This document shows, one piece after another, positions 17,030 through 25,111 of a stretch of 64,000 nt of DNA (the stretch's first letter is position 1; every line of letters starts with the position of its first letter). The position numbers were made by a program, and so were the translations under genes. A model generated the notes under the pieces. That model made no database searches. It saw only the letters and a program-made list of their open reading frames with translations, and was not told the DNA's origin. Origin of the DNA: an uncultured Halobacteriovorax sp. (GTDB lineage: Bacteria; Bdellovibrionota; Bacteriovoracia; Bacteriovoracales; Bacteriovoracaceae); the NCBI GenBank assembly GCA_913061265.1, contig CAJXVS010000002.1:124001-188000 (forward strand). The letters are read 5' to 3'.

Positions 17030-17365
17030 ATGAGTGATTGTCTCTTTTGCAAAATGATTAAGGGAGAGATCCCTTGTGAGAAAGTCTTTGAAAATGAAGA
17101 GGTCCTTGGCTTTAAGGATATTTATCCCCAGGCCAAGGAACATTATCTCTTTATCAATAAAGTACATTCAACAAATATAAATGATATTGAGCCGGTCAAT
17201 ACGGCTCAAGTCTTTTCTGCTATAAAAGAATTCACGACTTCAAATGATTTAGAGAAAGAGGGCTTTAGAGTCGTTACAAACTTAGGTGTTAACGGGCGTC
17301 AGAGCGTTTTTCACACTCATTTTCATGTTCTAGGTGGCGAAACCCTCGGAAGTTTTGGTTCTTAG
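17030..17365 (+). CDS. HIT-family nucleotide-binding hydrolase
   Basis: The 111-aa protein has the histidine triad HTHFHVLGG at its C-terminus and the N-terminal CLFCKMIKGEIP motif typical of HinT-type proteins. HIT enzymes hydrolyse phosphoramidates such as AMP-lysine and adenosine 5'-monophosphoramidate. The ATG follows the murA stop immediately. Its stop overlaps that of the convergent small membrane protein by 4 nt. Confidence 0.9.
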   Translation: MSDCLFCKMIKGEIPCEKVFENEEVLGFKDIYPQAKEHYLFINKVHSTNINDIEPVNTAQVFSAIKEFTTSNDLEKEGFRVVTNLGVNGRQSVFHTHFHVLGGETLGSFGS

Positions 17366-17568
17366 TTAGGCATCCACTGATACATTAATACAGAATAAAA
17401 AAAGAAGATTAGAGTAGCCGCTAAATCGCCAGGCCATGATTTAGGTGAGCTCTCATCAATTGTTTCATTAGAAATTAATTTATTGATTCCAGCCTTTAGC
17501 TTAATGGCCAAAAAGAAAGCAGGGATAAAGCAAAGTACGCCTATAAGAGAAAAATAAAACCAATCCAT
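17362..17568 (-). CDS. Small two-segment membrane protein, unknown
   Basis: This 68-aa protein has a hydrophobic segment near each end (FSLIGVLCFIPAFFLAI and LAATLIFFFYSVLMYQW) with a charged loop between. I do not recognise it. It lies 6 nt after the 110-aa hypothetical protein on the same strand, so both may be one transcript. Its stop overlaps the HIT gene stop by 4 nt. Confidence 0.55.
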   Translation of the reverse strand: MDWFYFSLIGVLCFIPAFFLAIKLKAGINKLISNETIDESSPKSWPGDLAATLIFFFYSVLMYQWMPN

Positions 17569-17574
17569 AACGGC

Positions 17575-17907
17575 CTATTGATAAAGTTCTTTTATGATCT
17601 TCTTTCTCTCAGTGGCTAGTTCTTCTAAGATATGAAACCAATTCTTGGCCACTTCTCTAGCATTAGGAGAGATCTCTGGATCGCAGGCCCTTTGAATAGT
17701 CCAAGTCCTGAATTCACCAAGGGTATTATCATCTTCACTCCTATAATCGCAAGGGTCTTTGGCCATGAAATTAACAAGATACTTTAAAGTGATAAAAAGC
17801 TCTGGAGCGTAAAAGTCGTCGTCGAGTAAATTAGGGATTTCAAGTAGTAGTGTGTTTGGTTCCATCTCCTTAAGTGTCTCATTAATTGAGCGGGGATCAA
17901 TAAACAT
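17575..17907 (-). CDS. Hypothetical cytoplasmic protein
   Basis: The 110-aa product is acidic and helical with no signal peptide or membrane segment (LLLEIPNLLDDDFYAPELFI, then FMAKDPCDYRSEDDN). I find no recognisable motif. The reading frame is clean, A+T-rich like its neighbours, and lies between two same-strand genes, which supports it as real. Confidence 0.55.
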   Translation of the reverse strand: MFIDPRSINETLKEMEPNTLLLEIPNLLDDDFYAPELFITLKYLVNFMAKDPCDYRSEDDNTLGEFRTWTIQRACDPEISPNAREVAKNWFHILEELATERKKIIKELYQ

Positions 17908-17946
17908 TTGATTACATCTGAATAAGATCTTGAGAGAAAAACTAGG

Positions 17947-18831
17947 TTACTGATCTATTGAAACTTTAACTTTGGCCAAGTTCTTTTTTAAATAGAGAAC
18001 AAATCCAGGGATATTTTTTCCATCCACTCTAAAAAGAGGAATAGACCAACCGTATTTGAAGTTAAAGTTGATATTCTTCCAGATAGTATCTGTGAGAACT
18101 CGAACAATCATTCCTTCAAAGGTCATCTTGATAATCGGAGCAGGCTTTTCCTGTGAGAAATAGGTTTCTATATTCTTGGCAATATCTTTATGAAGAGAAT
18201 CTCTCTTGCCAGTTTCTTTTACAAACTGAACTAACTCAGTCCTTTCAGCGAGAGTATCTACAGCTTCAAAGTCAACATGAGATCCATTTCTTGCCTGAAA
18301 GAACTTTATCTTTTTAAGAGCAGAATCTTCATCATCGCTTTCTTCGTTGATAAAATAAACGATGCCTTCTTTATCTTTGCCTTGAATCTTAACTCTAAAT
18401 TTAGATCCTTTCTTTGAAAAAGTTAAGCTTTCAACTTGATCCACAACATGCATTATCTTTTCATCAATAGGTTCACCGAGTAATTCTTCAAAACCTTTTA
18501 TCAGCTTGATTATATTAACAGCATCAAGACTATAGTTTCCGAAGCTGCCTAAATAGTGAAAGAGGGTGGCTCCAAAGGTTAATCCTTCAGATACTTTTAG
18601 TTCTTCACTTGCATTTTCTTGGAGGATAAAAAGATGCTCTGCCATTTCTCGCAGGAGCTCATCGTTGACCTTGATCTCTCTCTTATTAATCTTCTGGGCC
18701 GGTTTTTTTAAAGGAGAATAACTCGTGTTATTTCCATCCCAGGCAGGAGCGAGTTTAGACTTCTTATCGGCGCAAGCGCTTAGAAGAAGAAAGCTCGAAA
18801 GAGTGAATAGAAAGATCAGTTTAGCCATCAT
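17947..18831 (-). CDS. Lipoprotein of unknown function
   Basis: The 294-aa precursor carries a lipoprotein signal (MMAKLIFLFTLSSFLLLSAC, lipobox LSAC). Two adjacent ATG codons (18831 and 18828) make the exact start uncertain. The mature part is mixed helix and strand (LFILQENASEELKVSEGLTF, then IVYFINEESDDED, then IPLFRVDGKNIPGFVLYLKK). I recognise no family. It is one of several lipoprotein genes in the 17-22 kb stretch. Confidence 0.6.
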   Translation of the reverse strand: MMAKLIFLFTLSSFLLLSACADKKSKLAPAWDGNNTSYSPLKKPAQKINKREIKVNDELLREMAEHLFILQENASEELKVSEGLTFGATLFHYLGSFGNYSLDAVNIIKLIKGFEELLGEPIDEKIMHVVDQVESLTFSKKGSKFRVKIQGKDKEGIVYFINEESDDEDSALKKIKFFQARNGSHVDFEAVDTLAERTELVQFVKETGKRDSLHKDIAKNIETYFSQEKPAPIIKMTFEGMIVRVLTDTIWKNINFNFKYGWSIPLFRVDGKNIPGFVLYLKKNLAKVKVSIDQ

Positions 18832-19044
18832 GAAAGATCAAATTATCAAAGATTTGGACGGCTTAGGGAGAATTCACTGACAAAAAAGCCATTTTCTGTA
18901 AATCCTTTAATTTCAGGTCCTTATCCTGCCTAAACCCTAAACAATCCTTATAATATTTTCATATCTGAAAAACCTCCTGCTTAAATCGAGTTCTAAATAT
19001 CTTTTACTCCTCCTAAGAACTAGTTTCTGACCACGGAGGTAAGT

Positions 19045-20667
19045 ATGAAAAAGATCATTTTTTTATTAGGTGTTTTAGGGTTTTTAGTCAGTTGTGAAGG
19101 TGAAAAAGGAGGTAAGAAAAGAAGGATTTACTATCCGCAAAATGAACAAGAATTAGAGCACGAAGTTGATAAGCTCAAAATAAGAAATATAAGGATTGCC
19201 TCTCTAAAGGCCGAAAAACTAGAGGTGAATTTAAAGAATGAAGGAATCTTAGATTCAAGAAAACTCAATATTGGAAGAAACAGATATCTTAGAGAAAAGA
19301 TCCTCGGACAGGCCTTTGAAAATATCTATAATCAAAAAGAAAAACAAGGCCTCTTAATTGATGCTTCTGATGAAAGAAAATTCTTTCCAAACGAATTGAG
19401 TTTCGAAACAAAACTTATAACCAGTGAGGCAATTCAAGCTTCGGAGAGTAAGAGTGGAAGCTGGTCTTTTAATATTAAAATGAGCTGGAGAGGATTACTT
19501 AAAGATGATTCCTTAAGTGATATCTTAATCTCTTTAGGCTCTGTAGATAAAAAGACTAAGGTTGTCGGCCAATATGGAACTGACTTAATAAAGAAAGAAA
19601 ATGGTCTCACCTATTCTTTTGATAATAAATCAGGGATGAAAAAATTCAACCTGAAGTTTGAAGATGTTCCCTTGAGTTTGATGAATAGTATTGTTGAGCC
19701 AAATACGAAGATCTTCTTTGAAATCAAAGACTTTAAAATGAACAAGAAAGGAATGAAGGAGTTTTACCAAGATCAAGCAGCGGAGATGACAAGGTTAATT
19801 ATTTCTCTGCCTTATGGGGAGAAGCTCTATTGGTTGAATAAAGGAGAGAAGCTAGAGGATTTCTTAACAGAGCTAGATCCGTCCTTTGAATTAAATTATG
19901 ATCATAGTCTCCTCTCTCTCTTTGGACATCTTCAAGATGAAGTGTTCTCTTATCCAGATAGAAACATCTTAAATGATGAAAGTATTGATGATGGACTTAA
20001 CTTTTGGTGGAGTAATAAAGAAGGGGATTTTAATAAGATAAAAGCTGATGGAAGCACTATTGTTCTAACTTATTTTAGCCTCAAGGAAATAAAAAAGAAT
20101 CAAGAAGTATGGTTACCCCTTCGTTTTGATTTTAAAGAATCAATTCCTCTAAAAGTAAAAGACAGGAAAGGGATTATAGGGAAAGTTAAAAAATACTCCG
20201 TGGAGTATCGTTTTCAAGACTCAGAAAAACAAATCCCTTTTGAAATTGGAAAAAAAGTTTGTATGGAAGATAATCGATTTGAAAGAAAGGGAGGAGATTG
20301 CACCATTCATTGGAACCCTGCCTTTTCATATCCCGTGGCTCATTTTCGAAGGCAAATTGTTGATGAGAAAAAGGAGAGAGAGATCTTTCAAAAAGAAATC
20401 TTAATTAAAAAGAATGATCGAGAAAAAGAAGCAAATGCTGGCTGGCTCGAAGTAAAACACCTTACTAACGAAACTCTAGAGGTTAAGAAAGAATCATTGA
20501 ACGCCATTGGTGGAGGCTTTGTAGGGTGGAAAAGCTATGATTCAAGACTGAACGGTTATCAAGTGCGAGCGCCTCATGACAACTTGGCATCATATGAAAT
20601 TCTAAATGGCTTTGAGAATGAATATGAATTTAAAGGCTGGAAACTGATGTTTCCAGCAAAGCACTAA
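19045..20667 (+). CDS. Large lipoprotein, unknown function
   Basis: The 540-aa protein has a lipoprotein signal ending at LVSC (MKKIIFLLGVLGFLVSC) followed by a basic GGKKRR stretch. The rest is lysine- and glutamate-rich with many predicted strands (IQASESKSGSWSFNIKMSW, then EVWLPLRFDF, then KAPHD-like loops near the end). No known domain is apparent. The start is well fixed by GGAGGTAAGT directly before the ATG, one of the best ribosome sites in the window, so high expression is likely. The stop overlaps the convergent gene by 4 nt. Confidence 0.65.
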   Translation: MKKIIFLLGVLGFLVSCEGEKGGKKRRIYYPQNEQELEHEVDKLKIRNIRIASLKAEKLEVNLKNEGILDSRKLNIGRNRYLREKILGQAFENIYNQKEKQGLLIDASDERKFFPNELSFETKLITSEAIQASESKSGSWSFNIKMSWRGLLKDDSLSDILISLGSVDKKTKVVGQYGTDLIKKENGLTYSFDNKSGMKKFNLKFEDVPLSLMNSIVEPNTKIFFEIKDFKMNKKGMKEFYQDQAAEMTRLIISLPYGEKLYWLNKGEKLEDFLTELDPSFELNYDHSLLSLFGHLQDEVFSYPDRNILNDESIDDGLNFWWSNKEGDFNKIKADGSTIVLTYFSLKEIKKNQEVWLPLRFDFKESIPLKVKDRKGIIGKVKKYSVEYRFQDSEKQIPFEIGKKVCMEDNRFERKGGDCTIHWNPAFSYPVAHFRRQIVDEKKEREIFQKEILIKKNDREKEANAGWLEVKHLTNETLEVKKESLNAIGGGFVGWKSYDSRLNGYQVRAPHDNLASYEILNGFENEYEFKGWKLMFPAKH

Positions 20668-21428
20668 ACCCAGTTTTCTTGAAGGCCGTCTACAAGAGTC
20701 TTTAGGATCGTTTTTTGAAGCCTAGTTAATCCATAAACATTGGCCATGATGATGACTGGGCTTTTCTTAATAGAACAAAGGGCTACAAGCTGTCCTTTTT
20801 CTTTATTGAACTCAACCACTTCAAAAACAGGGCTGAAGATATTTTCATAATTCTTCATTAGGTTTGCTTCAAGCTCTCCGCCTTCTTCAGGGTTTGCTTT
20901 TAGCTTTCCATGGACCTTAACTCGTATAAGCTTGTTTTTCTCGCCTTCCTTCTTTGCTTTCTTAACATCGTTATAAACAATAGTAAGTTCGCTTGTACCA
21001 AGATTTCTCTTTAAAAGGTTCCAAAGTTCTTCAAAGAAAGCCGTTCTCTCATTGGCCCAAAGAGAGTTGAGGTGTTTATAAACATTAGTCATCTCTTCAA
21101 GTAGACTTAGGTTATTTTGTAGAATCCATGACTCATATACTTTCTTAAAATAAGGAGTCGCTGATTCAGTTGAGAGGGCCTCAAAGCTATCTAAGTCGAG
21201 TCCAAACTCTTCAGAAGTTCTAATGGGATTAACTTCAGTAGTAGAGTTAAGAGTTCCAAGAAACTCTGTATCTTGAAGTAGTTCTTCTGGAAGGAAGAGT
21301 CCTTGAAGATTTAGCTTCGGCAGTTCATCAATATCCATAATTTTGCCTTTAGATTGAGTTTGGTTTTCACCAAAATCCTTAAGGACGATTTGTTGTGAAT
21401 TCTTGATGTAAGCCAGCTGAAAATTCAT
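20664..21428 (-). CDS. Hypothetical protein, 254 aa
   Basis: I do not recognise this protein. It is probably cytoplasmic: no signal peptide, an N-terminal disordered stretch (ENQTQSKGKIMDIDELPK) and then helical and strand segments (NRTSEEFGLDLDSF-like region, WANERTAFFEELWNLLKRNL, PVIIMANVYGLTRLQKTIL). The end is mostly alpha-beta. The start ATG 21428 has only a weak ribosome site (GAGGCAC); an internal ATG (MDIDELP) is an alternative. Confidence 0.55.
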   Translation of the reverse strand: MNFQLAYIKNSQQIVLKDFGENQTQSKGKIMDIDELPKLNLQGLFLPEELLQDTEFLGTLNSTTEVNPIRTSEEFGLDLDSFEALSTESATPYFKKVYESWILQNNLSLLEEMTNVYKHLNSLWANERTAFFEELWNLLKRNLGTSELTIVYNDVKKAKKEGEKNKLIRVKVHGKLKANPEEGGELEANLMKNYENIFSPVFEVVEFNKEKGQLVALCSIKKSPVIIMANVYGLTRLQKTILKTLVDGLQENWV

Positions 21429-21517
21429 AGAGAGTGCCTCTTGTCTAAGTGTCTGTGTGAATTAGTATCCTATAACAAGCTGTCCCAATTTGAAAGAAAT
21501 GCGCGGAGGCTAAGTTC

Positions 21518-22186
21518 TTGAAGTATAATAAATCTATGGAAAAGAAGACCGTCAGAACGCTTGGCGTTATATTCTTGTTACAGTTTGGGCTCTTCGCTGA
21601 GGCCCAAGATGAAAGGTTTACCAGGGAGCTTCTCTCTGGGGACTTGACTCGTATCGTAGCCCCTCAATCAGAAAATAAATATAACTACAAAGTAAGAAGT
21701 CCTTATTACGAGATCGACTTAAATAATGATCATAAGAATGAATCTTTTGTTGTTGAGAAAAAAGACGGTGAAGATTGGGTCTATGTTTATAACTATAATA
21801 AAGAAAAGATCTATAGCTTTAAGCTTGAAACGACTGGGGCGCATAGCCGTCTTTATCGCATAACGAGTAAGAACTTATCCAGGGACTCTAAGGTTTATGT
21901 CCTTCACTTCTTTGAAGGAGTGACTCAATTCTTAAAATTTAAATCTCAAGCTAGGTTTTACTTCTTAACAATCGATAAAAATAACCTAAGCACGATCTCT
22001 ACTTATAAGGGGCCGGCTTTTTGGGAAGAGTTTAAGAGCTTTAAGCATAACCATTACCATCAAAGAAAGTATGAACTAACGGCAGTTGATCTAAATCGTG
22101 ATGGGGTAAAAGAGTTAACCCTTAGCTATAACGATACGCGAAGGGTTTATTTCTATAGAGGAAATGGCTCTTGGCAAAGCTTCTAG
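21518..22186 (+). CDS. Secreted protein with FG-GAP/VCBS-like repeats
   Basis: The 222-aa product has a signal peptide (TLGVIFLLQFGLFAEAQ). Two segments, DLNNDHKNESFVV near residue 68 and DLNRDGVKELTLSY near residue 190, have the Asp-rich DxNxDGxxE pattern of FG-GAP or VCBS repeats that bind calcium in beta-propellers. Only two repeats are seen, too few for a closed propeller. The start is TTG 21518 because GGAGG lies 8 nt upstream; the ATG at 21536 lacks such a site. Confidence 0.6.
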   Translation: MKYNKSMEKKTVRTLGVIFLLQFGLFAEAQDERFTRELLSGDLTRIVAPQSENKYNYKVRSPYYEIDLNNDHKNESFVVEKKDGEDWVYVYNYNKEKIYSFKLETTGAHSRLYRITSKNLSRDSKVYVLHFFEGVTQFLKFKSQARFYFLTIDKNNLSTISTYKGPAFWEEFKSFKHNHYHQRKYELTAVDLNRDGVKELTLSYNDTRRVYFYRGNGSWQSF

Positions 22187-22633
22187 TTAAGAAGCTTTTG
22201 GAATATTGAAATCATCATCGTCATTATCATCATCTTTCTTCTTTGATTTTGGAAAGGCTAATGTATTGTCTTCGATTTCTTCATCTTCTTGAAAACCAAT
22301 TTCACTCTCAGGCTCATCCAATTCTCCATTCATGAAAAACCAAATTCCAAAAGGGAGTATTAATAATAAAACTAAGATAAAGGCTGGCTTTAAGCTTGGC
22401 TCGGTCGTCTCCGAGATTGATCGGCTTGGTAACTTAGAAGTATCTCCTTTTGGAGCGACGGCCTCAGTTGTTATTTTAGATTCATCTTTGTTCCAATTAA
22501 AACCTTTAGCCTGGCTTGGCGGGACTTCTTTGTACTCATCGATACTGATTCCCGTAACTGGTTCTACAGCAGGCTTTCTTGCAAAAGCGCTAAAGGGAAG
22601 GAGCAAAATAAGAAGAATCGTAAGTTTATTCAT
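22187..22633 (-). CDS. Exported single-pass membrane protein with acidic tail, unknown
   Basis: The 148-aa precursor has a signal peptide (LTILLILLLPFSAFA), a charged periplasmic stretch, a central membrane segment (AFILVLLLILPFGIWFFM) and an acidic tail with a DDDNDDDDF run. The topology suggests a small inner-membrane protein. I find no family. It is convergent with the VCBS-like gene (the two are adjacent with no gap) and divergent from the acyl-activation operon. Confidence 0.55.
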   Translation of the reverse strand: MNKLTILLILLLPFSAFARKPAVEPVTGISIDEYKEVPPSQAKGFNWNKDESKITTEAVAPKGDTSKLPSRSISETTEPSLKPAFILVLLLILPFGIWFFMNGELDEPESEIGFQEDEEIEDNTLAFPKSKKKDDDNDDDDFNIPKAS

Positions 22634-22678
22634 AATAACCTCTAAAGACTCATCGGCAGGAAAGGATCTTCAATTTAG

Positions 22679-22704
22679 CTAAGTAAAATCATGTACTTAC
22701 TTAG
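22679..22704. promoter_or_regulatory. Operator-like inverted repeat upstream of the LuxE/LuxC operon
   Basis: CTAAGTAA (22679-22686) and TTACTTAG (22697-22704) form a perfect 8-bp inverted repeat with a 10-nt spacer in the divergent intergenic region. The half-site TACTTACTTAG is itself partly repeated. A regulator site is plausible but no neighbouring regulator gene is present. Confidence 0.35.
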
Positions 22705-22799
22705 TCTTTTCGCCTGTATTCTTTTCAAAAAGAGGAGGCTTTTAGCCTTTTTATGATACATCGCATAAGCAATGATAACCAGTGGGTAAAAGAGGAATT

Positions 22800-23957
22800 A
22801 TGGGACTGATAATAGATAGGGCCAATATTGACGATATCAATGAGTTAATCGGTCTATACCTGACTATTTATGGAAAGGATTATCCCCTCGAAGTTGGAAC
22901 CAACAAGGATGTGATGAAAAAGCATATCCTTGATAAGGACCAAACTCTCTGGCTTCTCATGAGAGATACAGACACTTCAACTATTGCTGCCTCATGTATC
23001 TTTGAACTTGATCTTGAATATAAGATTGGGAAAATTACGGGAATGACAGTGAATCGCTCTTATAGAGGGCGAGGGCTTGCTAAGCAATTATTAGGTGCAG
23101 GGATTGATGAAGTTCTACATGTTGGTAAGAAGGTTCATTCTCTCTACGCTACAAGTAGGACTATAGAAGTTAGTTCACAGAAAATGCTAATCGCAAATGG
23201 ACTAAAACCTTTAGGGATTTTTCCTAACGCCAGAAAAATAAAGCACTACGAAACCTTAACTTTGATGGGAATCTTTGGAGAAGGTGTTCTTGAAAGAAGA
23301 AGTAAAGTTGAAAGAGTTCCACCTCAGATGATTCCACTTTATAATTCTATTGGTGAAGTTTTAGGAAGCGAAGGGCATCCTGCTGTAGGACATGCCTGTC
23401 CTGTCCTAAAGAGTGATAGCTCCTTAGAAATTAATGAAGAGGACTTTGAATATATCGACGCTCCTATGTTTGTTAAGAAGAGGTTTGAAGAAACCTTTAG
23501 GGGAGACAAAGAATCTATCTTTTATCCTTTTCATAAACCCAATCTCATTATCTCTTCGGAGAAATGTGACCTTGAAATTTTCGCTTCTTTTAGTAAAAAG
23601 GATCATTACTGTGTTTTGATTACAGCAAACAACTCTATTCGCGATTTAGAAGATCAGTTTAAACAGTTGATCTTCTCTATGAAGGAAAAGGGTATCTATT
23701 ATATCGAAACTTTAATGAGAGCCGATTACTACGAAGTGATTTGTTTTTTATTACAAAATAAGTTCCTTCCATCAGCTTTGTATCCTGCCATGAGAGAAGA
23801 GGATGGGGTTATGCATGACTATGTTCTTCTTACGAGAACGATGGTGCCCCTAGATTTTAGTGAAACTCATATAGATGATTGTTTCCTTCCTTTTGTGAAT
23901 CAATATGTAGAGCAATGGGTTGAAATGAACCTAAAGAGTCTTGGAGTAAATAAATGA
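22800..23957 (+). CDS. Two-domain GNAT-family N-acetyltransferase
   Basis: The first 150 residues form a GNAT domain with the acetyl-CoA-binding motif (GMTVNRSYRGRGLAKQLL) and YATSRTIEVSSQKMLIANGL. The remaining roughly 235 residues show no recognised motif and may be a second, degenerate acyltransferase-like domain. The enzyme should transfer an acyl group from acyl-CoA to an amine. GTG 22782 is possible, but AGAGGA just before ATG 22800 favours the latter. It overlaps the LuxE-like gene by 4 nt (ATGA) and is the first gene of the operon, so it probably acts on the substrate or product of the activation and reduction enzymes. Confidence 0.72.
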   Translation: MGLIIDRANIDDINELIGLYLTIYGKDYPLEVGTNKDVMKKHILDKDQTLWLLMRDTDTSTIAASCIFELDLEYKIGKITGMTVNRSYRGRGLAKQLLGAGIDEVLHVGKKVHSLYATSRTIEVSSQKMLIANGLKPLGIFPNARKIKHYETLTLMGIFGEGVLERRSKVERVPPQMIPLYNSIGEVLGSEGHPAVGHACPVLKSDSSLEINEEDFEYIDAPMFVKKRFEETFRGDKESIFYPFHKPNLIISSEKCDLEIFASFSKKDHYCVLITANNSIRDLEDQFKQLIFSMKEKGIYYIETLMRADYYEVICFLLQNKFLPSALYPAMREEDGVMHDYVLLTRTMVPLDFSETHIDDCFLPFVNQYVEQWVEMNLKSLGVNK

Positions 23958-25111
23958 ATTTGAAAGCTCCTGGAGAAGGAAAATTGAGTTCTGTTGAAGA
24001 GCTATGTTTATTAAAGAATCCTTATATTCCTTTTAAAGATAATAATGATCTTTTCATGAAGGCGATGAGAGAAAATATTTCTTGGCATAGAGAAAACTCT
24101 TCCTACTACGAAGCTCTTTGCCTTGAGAGTGATTTTGATGAGAATAGCTTTGCCGATATAAGTGAGATTCCCTATATCTTAGCCAATTTCTTTAAGCGGC
24201 ATGAGATAAAGTCAGTTAAAGACGAAGATATAGATGTTCATCTAACTTCATCAGGTACCTCTGGGCAAAAATCACAGATGTTCTTTGATTCTTGGACTAT
24301 TAGGTCGGCACAGCAAATGGTTGCCAATATCTTTGATTATTATGATTGGCGCTCAAAAGATAAAGTTAACTATCTTCTTTTTACATATGAACCTGAAGAA
24401 GGTTCGAAGTTAGGAACTGCTTATACGGATAATTTCCTCTGTGAGTTTGCTCCTATCAACTCAGTTCACTACGCCTTAAGATATACAAAAGGTGGACATA
24501 AATTTGATGTCTTTGGTTGTATAGAAGCGCTTAAGAGGTTTGAAGAAGAAGGTCTTCCTGTGAGGATTTTTGGCTTTCCTGCCTTTATGAACTTTACCTT
24601 GGAGCAGATGAAAGAATTAGGTGTAGGGCCTTTAAAGCTACATCCTGATTCGATGACTTTCTTTGGAGGTGGCTGGAAAGGTCACCAAGAAAAAGCAATT
24701 GAGAAGTCCGTCTTTTATAAGAACTTAGAAGAAGGTCTTGGAATTCCTGGAAAAAATTTGAGAGATGGATTTGGGAGTGTTGAGCATTGTGTTCCTTATG
24801 TAGAATGTGAGAATCATGAGTTTCATATTCCTACTTATTCTAGAATTATCATTCGCGATGTAAAAACCTTAAAACCTATGGACTATGGAGAGACTGGTTA
24901 TCTTAACTTTATTAGTCCCTACATAACTTCTGTTCCTGCCAATAGTGTCTTGATGGGAGATTTAGCTAGCTTACATGAAGCAAAAGAATGTTCATGTGGG
25001 TTAGAGACACCTTTCTTTAAGATTATCGGAAGAGCGGGTTTATCAAAGAATAAAAGTTGTGCCATCGCAGCCTCAGAGATCTTGAAAGAGTTTTCAGGAG
25101 GTCAGTCATGA
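23954..25111 (+). CDS. LuxE-like acyl-protein synthetase
   Basis: The 385-aa protein matches LuxE, the acyl-AMP-forming synthetase of the fatty acid reductase complex. It has the adenylation loop LTSSGTSGQKSQM near residue 98 and FGFPAFMNFTLEQM. Toward the C-terminus comes GRAGLSKNKSCAIAA, where Cys369 lies at the position of the acyl-accepting cysteine of Photobacterium LuxE. LuxE activates a carboxylic acid with ATP and holds it as a thioester before passing it to LuxC. It is coupled to both neighbours by ATGA overlaps. No luxAB luciferase genes are present, so the product is probably not luminescence substrate. Confidence 0.85.
   Translation: MNLKAPGEGKLSSVEELCLLKNPYIPFKDNNDLFMKAMRENISWHRENSSYYEALCLESDFDENSFADISEIPYILANFFKRHEIKSVKDEDIDVHLTSSGTSGQKSQMFFDSWTIRSAQQMVANIFDYYDWRSKDKVNYLLFTYEPEEGSKLGTAYTDNFLCEFAPINSVHYALRYTKGGHKFDVFGCIEALKRFEEEGLPVRIFGFPAFMNFTLEQMKELGVGPLKLHPDSMTFFGGGWKGHQEKAIEKSVFYKNLEEGLGIPGKNLRDGFGSVEHCVPYVECENHEFHIPTYSRIIIRDVKTLKPMDYGETGYLNFISPYITSVPANSVLMGDLASLHEAKECSCGLETPFFKIIGRAGLSKNKSCAIAASEILKEFSGGQS

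Noticed and set aside
22736-22752. Small hairpin AGGCT-TTT-AGCCT followed by T residues before the GNAT gene
   Set aside because: It resembles a terminator, but the stem is only 5 bp and there is no plus-strand gene just upstream to terminate.
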